Source of the DNA: Pyrenochaeta sp. MPI-SDFR-AT-0127
Taxonomy: Eukaryota; Ascomycota; Dothideomycetes; Pleosporales; Cucurbitariaceae
DNA: 64,000 nucleotides
Assembly: GCA_020747015.1 (NCBI GenBank)
Contig: JAGTJM010000096.1
Span: forward strand, 1 to 64,000
Direction of reading: 5' to 3'
Each line of letters begins with the position of its first letter. The first letter of the stretch is position 1. Under the pieces are notes generated by a model, which worked only from the letters and a program-made list of their open reading frames with translations, made no database searches and was not told the DNA's origin. Both the position numbers and the translations under genes were made by a program. Positions 10,135 to 20,533 of the stretch are shown here, piece after piece.

Positions 10135-13090
10135 TCATACGAATACCACGACCAAACCCATTACCTGCATCCACCAACTTTTTCCCCATTGATCTCCAAG
10201 TATCCTCGCAGCAGCCCCTGTTGGCAACGCATCACGAGTCCCGCCACTCCTTGTTGGTGTATCGAAACCCGCTGTGGACGTCCCCACCACAATCCCCGTT
10301 CCCTCTCCCGCGTCAGAAATCAACGTTCCATTAACTGTACGCACAGGTCCCCCTTCTGTCAAGGTAAGACTCAGCCCCGGAATTATTATGCTTCCACTCT
10401 GGGTAAATGCTGTATACGTCTGCCCTCCGATGATGATCACCGCGGTGGGCGCGGGAGTTGTGGCAGGATTGTAAATGCCTGGGATAGAGGAGAAAGTGAT
10501 GGTAGATGTCACCCCAGTTGAGGGGTCAATAACAACAATACCAGTTCCACTGGGTGCCTCAGAGAGGATGATGCCATTGGAGAGAGTAACAGGTGCTCCG
10601 CCTTCGGAGAACAAGGTGCCGCTTACCAGAATACTTGTTGCTGTCCGTGAACCAGATTGTCCTTCGCCAAGTAGAGCTGTCGCTGTCACCCTATCACCGT
10701 TCCGAAGGGTTATTACAGCTCCAGCCGTTGGCACAGGAGCACCGTTTCCTATCGGTTGAGGCACATTAATCGTCGAGGGGCGGCAGCCCCTGGTGTGGAG
10801 ATAATGATATGCCCTGGGTCGCGCATTGATATAGATGTTCCTGCTCCGATAGTGATACCTGGGCCACCGGGGGTAAGAGGTACGGTTCCAATGATGATTT
10901 GTGTAGGTTTCGTTGGATTGAGAACTATCGGAGTAGAGCCAATTGAACCGATGGTTGTTGGCTGTGGAAAGACGGGCGCGGGCGTCAAACCAGGCCTGGG
11001 TGGACTTGGGTTACTCAGCCCTGGATTACCTTGCCCTGGAGCAGGGTTTATAGGGTTGGGAAGGTTTGGTTCGCTAGGCGTGGCTGGATTGTCCGGCAGA
11101 GGGGTTGGGCCTGTGTCGATTGGAGGATCTACAGTAGGTGGAAGAGGTATTGCAGGATCGCTTTGCCACGGCAGAGGCCCACCAGGTTTAGGTGGGGTAT
11201 GCGTAGGCTCAACTTGGCTCTGTGGCAACGATTGACCTGGCGTCGGTTGGGGGCCATTCTGAACAGGTACGGTAGTCGATGCAAACATGTTTCCTACGCT
11301 ACTTAAAGCAATTGGAGGATCATAGAGTCCGTGTAATGCAAGATCACAAGTTTTCCATTGAGGGTCGAGGCGACGAATGGCTTCAGGTACAGCAATCCAC
11401 GGATTATAAGCTCCACTGATAGTTGTACAATTTGTTCTCACACAGTCGAAACCGCCTTTCCAAGCACTCCATGGGTATGGTGATATAAGATCGTTGAAAT
11501 TGAAACTGTAGGCATAGGGCTCGAAGTCAACCATGCTGGATCGCTCACCAATATTCGTCAGAAATGCGCGCTGCGAGAAGAGCTCTGATGGTGCCATGGT
11601 CAGGATTTCTCCGTGATGTGTTGATCCTACTTCGACTGCAGTGCCGCTCCAGTCACATTCTGCGTTAATGCGGTTTAGCGAGACATAGACGTTTCCGGAA
11701 AACCAAGTTGTGTTTCCTGGTAGTACAGCATATGGGCCAGTTGTGATTGGTGTCCAAGTGAAGTTAGTCGGGGGTCTACTGGTGATTGGTCCGCTATCAG
11801 GTGCAGTGGCGCTAAGTATGAGGTCAGTATATCTCCCATACAGATCAGACCTGAAAGCCTACCACATGTCTCTTGTGACATTGGTTTGTGGTGGAAACCA
11901 AAAGATCTCGACTCGATCTCCATCAATTTGACACCTTTGATTTGCAGTACATGTAGGCTTCTCTGTTCGACATGAAGGTGTGTATGGCGTGTTTGTAAAA
12001 TCGATCGTATGCTTTATTGTGACTGGTGGTCCTCCTACCGTCATGACATGACCGCAATCGCAAACAAGTCCTCCGGGTGGAGGGGTTGTGACGACCAGGT
12101 ATTGTCCACTTTTATAATATTTATGAATATACTCTGTACCCAGTGAGACTGTTTGTGGTGACGGTGTTGGAAAGCTGGTTGTAACGCCGTTCACAATCCA
12201 ATAGCTAGCACCAGGTCCCATTTGTACGATAGTGTTCGCCAGTTCGAATGAGATCGAGTTGTAGATGCTGGATGCCGAGTGGTAGCGAGACCAAAGGCCT
12301 TGACAGTCATCCCAACTAACAGTACAATTAGGATTCGGATATTTCACCTGGCTTACGCCTTGGGCAAGAATCGTTGTTGTAAGTGGAGGCCATGTTGTTG
12401 TCAGGGTTGCTGTGGGAGTCGATGTAATGACTCTCGGGTGACCATCACAGAGGGTATAATAGGATGTTTCGTACACGGTACTGTCGCTGATTAGTTCGAA
12501 TTTAGTGATTATAATTATTTGCAAAGCCTTACTGAATTTCGTATACAGTAGTACTTCTGATTGTGGAGGTGATGTAATATCGGGACATGGTCCCGCTCAT
12601 GTAGTCCCGATTGATAGATGTATAGCTGAACCATGCATTCTGGCATTGAAGCGCGTATGCGCTTCCTGGAGAGATATTAAGGCACGATCCGTGTAGTTGG
12701 GTATGAAATCTTACCAGTGCCATGTGGAGGTGGGCTCGAAAAATTCCCCGCCCATGGATTTTCATATACAGTAGGTACGGGCGTAGCTGAAACGATGTTG
12801 CTTAGGTTTAAGGACGGCGAAACAGACGGAAAAGTTACGAGGGCATTCGATGCAGTGGTTGCAATTGATATGGACACAATGGATAAAGGAGTAAGGGTTG
12901 CGCTACTTGAGGCATTGCGCGTTTTCAAACTTAGCAAAGAGTTCAAGCCGCTCTGATCGCTGGAACGGATGTTCGAACTCGAGGGTGCTGGCGGTTGTCA
13001 GTCATGAAGGCAAGATCTGCACATGGTAAATGACTGACAGACTTGTGCAAGAGCGGCAGAGAGTCCGCTGAGGATGAGTGTGGCCCTCAT
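10135..13090 (-). CDS. Large extracellular repeat protein, probably GPI-anchored, with apparent frameshift
   Basis: I do not recognise a named family. The start MRATLILSGLSAALAQ (13090) is a signal peptide. Supported exons are about 13043-13090, a second ending at 12715, then 12533-12665, 11863-12486 and 10135-11811, giving about 900 residues. The first intron's acceptor is not resolved. The N-terminal half is Cys-, Ser- and Thr-rich with N-glycosylation sites. A Pro-rich linker (about 10980-11260) leads to a Gly/Thr/Ser/Ile repeat region. The C-terminus is a short hydrophobic tail (VMGLVVVFV), which suggests GPI anchoring. The frame breaks near 10777-10790: the upstream frame stops at 10749, while the downstream frame continues the same composition to 10135. 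A one-base loss in a C/G run fits best. The coding strand is otherwise intact, so it could be an assembly error, a real mutation or an unusual intron. Confidence 0.6.
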
Positions 13091-13834
13091 GTCTCGAAGA
13101 TCCGTAGTTTTACAGGCCGTCTGAGCAGCAGGAAAGTTGACTGCAACGCGACATCGAGGATGACTGCCCACGAACTGAGGATATTGTTACTTTTCAATGT
13201 GGTTGCTAAGCACACCCAACCTCGAAGTAGAGACTCATCCATGTCCAGCGGCTCTTCGATGTGAAATTTGTGGCTTATGTACGGGATTATAGATTAAGCT
13301 CCTGCGCGAAGGATGCTTATCCCAGTCAGGGTTGGAGTTACTAGCCCTACAAGGTACATTCAGTTAACACAGACTCATCCATTGAGCCTTGTGGTATTGC
13401 TGCATAGATTAAGCGCAAGGATATTGGATGCGGGTATCTTATGAGGACGAATGAAATCCCGCTGTACCTGAGTGGCCCCCAAACACGCGGCAGCAGACCA
13501 TGCATCTCTGCCTTGCGAGTTCGGGCAGGCTTGCAGTACCCTTGTCAGTGGACCGTTATGGGCAATGCCCCCTCACCGCAAGTCGTGCTTAATTAGCAGT
13601 TTTTATCTCTTGAATCTTGGTGCAAAAGACTTGCACCAATTTTTTTTTTAGATATGCGCAGCGACAACGTAAAATAGAGCGACGCAGACTGAGAGCGCCC
13701 GGATTGACAGACGCGCATACTTTGGCACTGGTAAGAGAGCCGAAACCTTGATGTGCGGTGCGATGCGAGCAAAAAAGTGTGCAAAAAGAGAAATGACGTA
13801 TAATCTTAACAAGATTAATGCCTTCTGGTGGTTA
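13091..13834. other. Intergenic upstream of the extracellular repeat gene
   Basis: About 740 bases. No gene is seen. A short open frame at 13593-13784 lacks support. A- and T-runs near 13771-13787 lie downstream of the tRNA on its strand and are the nearest candidate Pol III stop signal (T5 about 48 bases past the tRNA). Confidence 0.4.
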
Positions 13835-13930
13835 CGACACAGACGCGATTCGAACGCGCGAGGCCGAAGCCATTAGATGACGCGAATGAATAATTCAAGT
13901 CTAACCCATTAACCACTCTGGCACTGTGTC
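13835..13930 (-). tRNA. tRNA-Ser (anticodon UGA) with a 15-nt intron
   Basis: The acceptor strands GACACAG and CTGTGTC pair perfectly, with discriminator G73 as expected for serine. The T arm is GCGCG-TTCGAAT-CGCGT. The long variable arm forms GGC-TTCG-GCC, a class II feature. The anticodon stem TTAGA/TCTAA flanks a loop with anticodon TGA at 13895-13897. A 15-base insertion (about 13879-13893) follows the base 3' to the anticodon, the standard position for nuclear tRNA introns. The exact intron end depends on splicing. The B box is the usual GTTCGAATC. Confidence 0.93.
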
Positions 13931-14104
13931 AGAAGATGACAAATTTTGAGCTTAATTAATATATATACTCTGCAGTAAAGATGTAGATCTCAGTAGCATG
14001 GCGTAACAGATAGTCAACCTGCAAATACTTGAAAAAACATCGCGGGGTATGCTAAGGCAAGCGTTTGTTGGACGCTACACTAGTGCACTGTTTTCATTGG
14101 TCGT

Positions 14105-15035
14105 TCAGAGACTGGATTTTCCAACTAAAGCCCACGTCCCTTTCCCCTTATCATAAGTAACCTTGCCTTCGTTCTGCAACTTATCTAGAATTTGTAGCAC
14201 TCCCTTCTCCGCTGGTTCCCACAAATTTTCTGGATAGTCTTTATATATCACCTTGACAATGTCCATAGATGTCCACCCGCCCTTCTTGTCCTTCGCAAGG
14301 ACGTCCAAGACTTGCTCCTCCCGCTGCCTTCGGTGCTTAATGTATTCGAGAATTTTTGCCGGACCCTCCTTGATGACTGGGCCGTGACCTGGATAGGCAC
14401 GACCTCCAAACTGCTTTGACATGCTGCTGAGGCTTTTCATGTATGTGGCAAGGTCTTCGAACACAGCGGTTCCTTGACCGAGAACATTGTCGGCGGTGAA
14501 CATGGCATCCTCTTCTTCAAGAACAAACGCCATATGATCCGTTGTATGACCAGGGCAAAAGAATGCATGCAATGTTGCGCCCTCTGTTTCAAATTTCTGC
14601 CCATCGCGTATGTCTAGCCAGTCTTCGTGGGGGTCGCACTTGAACACCTTGGTGTTTGGTGAGTATTGTAAAAGGTCGGGCACACCTTGGATATGGTCAT
14701 GATGCCAGTGCGTCAGGAGTACTTTGTCAATTGTGATGTCCTCCTCCTCCAGCACCGACTTTAGCGACTCGATCCACTCTGGCTTTCCCTCACCCGTGTC
14801 AATGAGCAACCGCTGCGAGCCCTGGCCCACAATGTACGTATTCGTGCCTTGAAGATTAGCAGCGTCAAATCGGAGGGAGATCACCACAAACCTTGCAGCG
14901 TAAACTGGAAGTTTGTCAGATAAAGTCCCAACTACAACCGACAGCACTTACCTTTGATGGGTTGCCACCAAGAACTCGGATGACCCGACTACTAAGCTTT
15001 TCAATGACTGGGAGAGGTACAAGCGGTTCTGCCAT
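14105..15035 (-). CDS. Metallo-beta-lactamase-fold hydrolase, LACTB2-like
   Basis: Three exons (14952-15035, 14892-14904, 14105-14847) give 279 residues. The middle exon is only 13 bases and encodes part of FTLQGTNTYIV. The metal-binding motif THWHHDHIQG is intact, later metal ligands lie in FFCPGHTTDH and YPGHGP, and the last ~90 residues form a winged-helix-like region as in LACTB2. Human LACTB2 is a mitochondrial endoribonuclease, but fungal relatives are not well characterised, and some fungal polyketide clusters contain thioesterase relatives. No such cluster is visible here, so a housekeeping hydrolase is more likely. It is divergent from the EFM5-like gene, with only 197 bp shared. Confidence 0.88.
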
Positions 15036-15232
15036 GTTCGAGTACGATCTGCGACACGCAAAGTAAGCAAGCAAACATCGCAACCGTGGGGACATGGTGT
15101 TACACCCACCTGGCGCTCTGCCCAACATGTACCGAGGCTCGCCGTTATCGATAACGTTACCACGATTGATGGAAATGACGCCATCCATCGCTACAATGGA
15201 ATCTCATTCACGATTGCAGAAGCTAATTTGGC

Positions 15233-16103
15233 ATGGCGCAAACCAACAACGATGATGACATGCCGTAAGTAACCATGCTAGAGGTTTGGTTTATGGCTAA
15301 GCAATGAAGACAGCTCTCCCTGGGAGCGCTAGGCGCATTGAAAGAATTTTACAGCGAGCGAGAGGCGAGGCAGAAGCAGTTCGAGGACTTGAAGGGCCAG
15401 GCTGAAGATGACTTTGATGGCAAGCTATCTATGGAAGCTTTCACCGAGGATTGGAATGCGAGCCAGTTCTGGTATAGCGACGAGACTGCAGAAGTCCTCG
15501 CAAGGCAACTTCTTGAGGGTGCAACGGATGAGACACGAATAGCAGTAGTATCTGCTCCCAGCACTTTCATCCAGCTGAAGAACCTGTTGGTTAGTCCAAT
15601 CCACTGGAAACTTGCTGCTACAATTTCTCACGTTTCGAACAGGCATCAGGAGAGTACCAATATAGGCCACAAATTAAGCTGCTTGAGTATGATGAGCGTT
15701 TTGCGGTGTTCAAAGAATTTGTACGGTATGACTTCGAGAAAGCCATTCAACTGCCAGCTGAGTTGAAAGGCTCATTTGATGCCATCATTTGCGACCCGCC
15801 GTTCCTGAGTCAAGATTGTCAAACCAAAGGTAGGTTGCAGGGCCCTCGAAGAGCTGTTTATAAATCTAACAGAAGACAGCTGCCTTGACCGTGCGCTGGC
15901 TCGCAAAATCATGGACGCAGACGTCTCTTCGTCTTATTGTGTGCACTGGAGAGCGCATGGAAAGTCTCATAACGGACAAGTTATATGGCAAGATCGGCAC
16001 AAGGACTACCGAGTATGAGATCAAGCATTCAAAAGGACTGAGCAATGAGTTCAGGTGTTATGCAAACTTTGAGTGCAAGGCATGGAAATGGGCAGAGTCA
16101 TAG
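15233..16103 (+). CDS. EFM5: EFM5-like eEF1A lysine methyltransferase (N6-adenine-MTase-like fold)
   Basis: Four exons (15233-15264, 15310-15589, 15643-15829, 15880-16103) give 240 residues. The first acceptor was set at 15309 because it restores MPQLSLGALGALKEFYSE, which matches the family start. The catalytic motif DPPF (CDPPFLSQ) is seen, together with the preceding SFDAIICD strand, a SAM-dependent methyltransferase core. In yeast the family methylates elongation factor eEF1A on lysine; early annotation called it an adenine DNA methylase because of the DPPF motif. The family is clear and the substrate is taken from orthologues. The C-terminus FECKAWKWAES is complete. Confidence 0.9.
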
Positions 16104-16533
16104 CTAGCCCACCCCAGTATCTTATCCCTAGCAGCAATTTACAAGCACTGCCTGTCCTCAAACATCATGTGCTAAATAGAAGGAGAACCATATTTCTTGT
16201 GGCACGCAAGAGCAACGTGTCTGCACTGACAGCCGTATTGTCTAAGCAGGGTCAAAGGAAGGCAGCTCAACAATGCCCGTCTCAATTGGCAACCAGCCAA
16301 TAACCAGTCCGACGACTCTGAAAACCATGGTGCGTGAATACCGTCAGTTGGGTCCTGGCCAAATATCAGCAAAACAACAACGCCACCACATGACAGCGGA
16401 ACCGGCCCGACAGCGAAGCTACCCCACAACCGAAAGGGAGCTTGGTCCCACCTGCGTCATCTTCAATGCCCCACCAACCTACAAATATCCACCACTCTCT
16501 ATAACCCTGACCAAGCCAACTTTGAGCACCATA
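16104..16533. other. Intergenic EFM5-like / HINT
   Basis: 430 bases between two plus-strand genes. No gene or clear element is seen; it must include the terminator of one gene and the promoter of the other. Confidence 0.4.
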
Positions 16534-17053
16534 ATGGCCGCTGCCTGTATTTTCTGCAAGATCATCAAGGGTGCGTAGTCCTCTGTGATGACTTGGTGTG
16601 TAGCTAAGCGATGGCGTAGGCGAGATCCCTTCGATGAAGATCTTTGAGAGCGAGAAAACGCTTGCATTCCTAGACATTGGGCCTTTGAGTAGAGGACACT
16701 CGGTATGCTTGGATTCTCTTTAGTACTACGCCGAGGAATCAAAGAATTAGCTAATGACCGTGTCGTAGCTGATTATCCCCAAACACCATGGCGCCAAACT
16801 CCACGACATCCCTGATGATCAGCTCGCAGAGGTCTTGTCAGTGACGAAGAAAATCGCTATAGCCCAGGATATACAGGACTACAATATTCTCCAAAACAAT
16901 GGTAGAATCGCCCATCAGGAGGTCGATCATGTGCACTTCCATTTGATTCCAAAGCCGAATGACGACGAGGGATTGGGCATCAGGTGGCCTACGAAACAAG
17001 CGGACAAGGGAGAGCTGACAAAGCTGCTTGAAGAAATCAAGGCAAAGATGTAA
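16534..17053 (+). CDS. HNT1: HIT-family nucleotide hydrolase, HINT/HNT1 type
   Basis: Adenosine 5'-monophosphoramidase family. Three exons (16534-16570, 16620-16702, 16769-17053) encode 134 residues. The N-terminus MAAACIFCKIIKG and the histidine triad HVHFHLIP are both seen, as are the conserved segments LAFLDIGPLSRGH and LIIPKHHGA. Length and motifs match HINT1/Hnt1 rather than the FHIT or aprataxin branches. It is convergent with the enoyl-CoA hydratase gene, only 99 bp away. The physiological substrate in fungi is not settled. Confidence 0.94.
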
Positions 17054-17152
17054 AACAGAACAAGTGGGAGCGGAATCAGCAACGGGCTGGAGCGCATTCG
17101 CCAGAGTAATTATGAAATGGCAGAAAATGATTGCATCTATGTACACTTTTGT

Positions 17153-18105
17153 TTAGTATCCCTTGAAGACAGGTTTTCTCTTCTCCCTGAACGCAACTAA
17201 TGCCTCATCACGATCCTTTGTCCTCACAACAATATCGTATGCGGCATTCTCTGCTTTTTCGCCTAACGCGCACCCTTCAACCGCAGCCAGCGCGGCCTTG
17301 ATAGCAATCGGGCCACCCTCACAAATTTCCCTTGCCAGCTTTATCGCCTCAGTCAGCACCTTCTTCCGCGGCGCACCTTCTTGTGCCGCTTCCTCTGGTG
17401 TAACTTCTACTAACCGGTCGCATAGTCCAAGAAAATAAGCTTCCGGTGCTGCAACCCTTCGCCCCGTGAGGATCATATCACGCGCTCGTGACAACCCGAT
17501 CAAAGCGGGGAGGCGGTAAGTTCCTCCAGCGCCTGGTATGATTGCTAGTCGTGTTTCTGGCAGGGCGACGATGGCGCTGGACGCGAATATGCGCATGTGC
17601 GTAGTGAGAGCAAGCTCAAGACCTCCACCGAAAGCTGGCGCAGCGAGTGCAGATATGGTAGGTATGGGGAGTCTTGAAATCGAAGTCAATGTATTTCGCA
17701 AAGATGCTAGGAAGTTCGCGGTGCTGCGGGACGCTGGTTAGCAGTGCTGACTCATATGAGACGAGAAGTATCATGGACATGCTCTTCCTGTGTGAATTTT
17801 GCCCTCTCTTTCAAGTCTGCACCCGCGCAGAAACTTGAATCTACCTCGCTAGCTAAAATCAAGGCTCTTGTTGAGCCTGTTTCTCCTTCACTATGTATGC
17901 TGTCAACTTGGTGGTTCAGCTCGGCAAGCAGCTGTCTCGAGATGGCGTTTCGTGCAGAGGGCCTATTCAGAGAAAGGATACGTATGCTACCACAATGCGG
18001 CGCCGGGACATTTGTGACGTTGATAGCTGGTGATTGTGCGGTTGCGTATGGACGTCGCTGAGTTGAGCGCAGCAGCACCCGTGAAAAAGGTCGCAGAACT
18101 GGCAT
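17153..18105 (-). CDS. Mitochondrial enoyl-CoA hydratase/isomerase (AUH-like)
   Basis: Two exons, 17783-18105 and 17153-17723, give 297 residues. The N-terminus (MPVLRPFSRVLLRSTQRRPYA) is Arg-rich without acids, a typical mitochondrial presequence. The crotonase fold is shown by LNRPSARNAIS, SSFCAGADLKER (oxyanion hole) and PAFGGGLELAL with PETRLAIIPGAGGTYRLP. The last motif favours the methylglutaconyl-CoA hydratase (AUH) branch of leucine breakdown, although general enoyl-CoA hydratase is possible. The only splice choice restoring the frame uses a GC donor (GA|GCATGT) with a GCTAAC branch site and CAG acceptor, giving FTQEDTANFLASL. No GT donor with the right phase was found. Confidence 0.85.
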
Positions 18106-18586
18106 GCTGGGGGCGTGTTATGCGGAAAACAGCTATACAATAAGAATCCTGCAGGTTTTTTGCTTAGGTTCTCAAAATGTCTATGCAAATCCTGGGGTAC
18201 GGAGCGTGTGTGTTCTCCATGGTCAGGGTCGACGAGCCCGGGAAAGAGTGCTGAACCGCCGTTAGCCGAGGCGCTGCTGGAGGAACGAAATAGCGCCGTG
18301 ACCAATTCGAGCCCTCCCACTCCATCCCATTTCCGTACGGGGAACACGCTGGTGACAAGAACGCCGTCTTGAGTAGCTCAAGCTCAAACAAAAGTCCACT
18401 TAACTCTCTCTAGTGTAGTGTTTTATGGACCATTGGACGCGCGTACCACTACGGATTGAGCACTTCTTACTGATTGAATTGTGTTGCCTAGTCAAGCCAC
18501 CTGAAGTATAAAAGGGTGCCTTTGATAGTATGAAGTACTTCAGCAAGGATTGAGAACGTTTTTTTGGTAAAGAGTCTTCCTCAGTC
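18106..18586. other. Intergenic upstream of the F-box-like gene
   Basis: 480 bases with divergent starts on both sides. A TATA-like stretch, AAGTATAAAAGG, near 18505-18516 lies about 75 bases before the F-box-like start. Nothing else is recognised. Confidence 0.45.
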
Positions 18587-20175
18587 ATGGAAATATCCGT
18601 CAAGACACATCCTAAGCCTTCTCCGACTCTGAACACCCTACCCTCCGAGCTGCGACGTTGTATAGTCTCACATCTGACTCCTGATCCTAAGCATTTACGA
18701 CCAGGATGTAAAAGGCATCTCAAGAATGCCAATTTAGCACATCCATGTCTGCGAGAATGGGTCACCGAATACCTCTTCCGGGACATGGCACTTATCCATG
18801 TGCTGCCTGGCATGTCCAGTCATCTAGAGCTCTTTGCTGTGAGCCGAGAGAATTCAGGGCTACTAAAATATGTAAAGCATATTGATGTGCAGGTATAATA
18901 TTGAAAATAACAATTGTGACAAAATGATGCTAATTAATCTAGGTGCCGCCTGCAATCCGTTGGGAAGTGGGAATTGATAACCCATTCGCACTTCATCTAG
19001 AGGAAATCACGAAGCAACGTCTCTGCCGACGATTCCGGGTCAAAACTTTCCGCCACATGACCGACGAACAGCAACAATATTGTGCCAACTACCATCGCGC
19101 TTTAGTAGAGCCATTCACGGACAATAGACGCTGGCATCAACTGTTTCGTACGGCAAATAACACTTGGAGTCAGATACTCCGCCATTTTACGCATGTGGAA
19201 GAGATCTCAGTTGGATGCTGTGAAAGGGTTGACCAACCACGGCCAACATACACGCACACCTTTTTACTTGAGCATGGCAAGTTTGTTTTGGAAGATGTTC
19301 ACCCCAGATTTGTCGAGGACCCGACAGTCAACATAGCCTGGGCTAGTTCTGTCATTTGCAGATCAGCTCCGCCATCTGTCCGATCGCTTCGACTTTCTAT
19401 GGCGAATATGGACAATTTCAACTCGGTCGCTACCGTCAACCGCCTTCTCAGCCTCAGCTATCGACAACCTGATGCAAGTCGATATCTGACTCAAATAACC
19501 AGATTGAGCTTGAGTCTTCGTGGCATTGCAGGTATACATGGAGAACAAGACTGGCATGGTGACACTGGTAGTGCGGGCAGTGTTCGTTTCTGGAAGAAGA
19601 TACTCAACAGTTTAGGTGGCCTCCAGCATCTAGAACTGCACAACACCTTGAGTATAGAGGAAGATTTGAGATTCTCTGAATTAGACAACTCAGACGCGAA
19701 AGCTTGTATCTTGGAGTGGCTATTGCCAGGCTTGGTCCTCAACCAGCTCCGCAGTTTACGACTCTGTGATTTTCTACTCGACAAAACCTCCCTGCAGAAA
19801 ACGCTCAGTGGCCAGTGGCCCCGCTTGGAAAATCTCTTTTTTGATGATGTTCATCTGATGTTACGCGAAGAAGCTGGAGACAATTGCACCTCGGCACGTC
19901 TTGAGCACCTTGAAGGATATTCATGGGTTGAAGTTTGTCGTGTGTTATGTGAGAAACATCCGGGTCTCCGTATTGAGCTTACCCAGCCGATGTCGAACAT
20001 CAATGGTCTTGAAGATCATTATCTTCATTCGAAGTGCATTGAGTCGATACTTTTGACGCCTGGCGTTGTGCTAGACCTAGGTGAATCTCATGGCTCTATG
20101 GTCAAGCCCCAAAAAGATCAACTCTGTGGACGGCTAGTGCCTTTACTTCCAGATGTTCCTACAGCAGCTCTTTAA
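18587..20175 (+). CDS. F-box-like protein, lineage-specific
   Basis: Two exons (18587-18892 and 18943-20175) encode 512 residues; the intron has a GCTAAT branch site. The N-terminus contains LNTLPSELRRCIVSHLTPD, which resembles the start of an F-box. The rest has loosely spaced leucine-rich strands (for example LRSLRLCDF, LQHLELHN), as in fungal F-box/LRR-like proteins. If so it would act as a substrate adaptor of an SCF ubiquitin ligase; this is inference from a weak motif. Such families are expanded and fast-evolving in plant-associated ascomycetes. It sits beside a BTB gene on the same strand, another adaptor-like class. Confidence 0.7.
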
Positions 20176-20533
20176 GAGAAAATAGTGTCAATACAAGTCC
20201 CGCTGCTACTTGCAAATCTGCCATTGTCTTGATATGTTTTCAATAGTGTGAGAAAACTTTGATCGCTCGATGGACTTAGTGCGAACTGACTATTATGATC
20301 AGCGTGCGATGATGAAGCATTAGTTACGTTGGTGGGGCTTGCATGCTTCGCTAGCTCGGAACGCTTCAGCCACTACATCGGCGCTGAGTGGCTAACTCAC
20401 ACCATAGCCACGATCTGTCTTATGCCACCTACTTGATCACTAATAAGCTCTCCAATCATTGCCATCCGTCTCGTCCATAAATCCATCTACCTCCTCAACA
20501 ATCACTATTACAGCAGACTTGCCTACAGCAACG
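20176..20533. other. Intergenic F-box-like / BTB
   Basis: About 360 bases. No gene or clear element is seen. Confidence 0.4.

Noticed and set aside
10749..10900. Intron as an explanation for the frame break in the extracellular repeat protein
   Set aside because: All visible GT-AG combinations keep the same phase or give the third frame, so none joins the two coding frames.
14105..18105. Secondary metabolite cluster around the metallo-beta-lactamase and hydratase
   Set aside because: Neighbours are housekeeping genes and there is no polyketide or peptide synthase, so a cluster is not supported.
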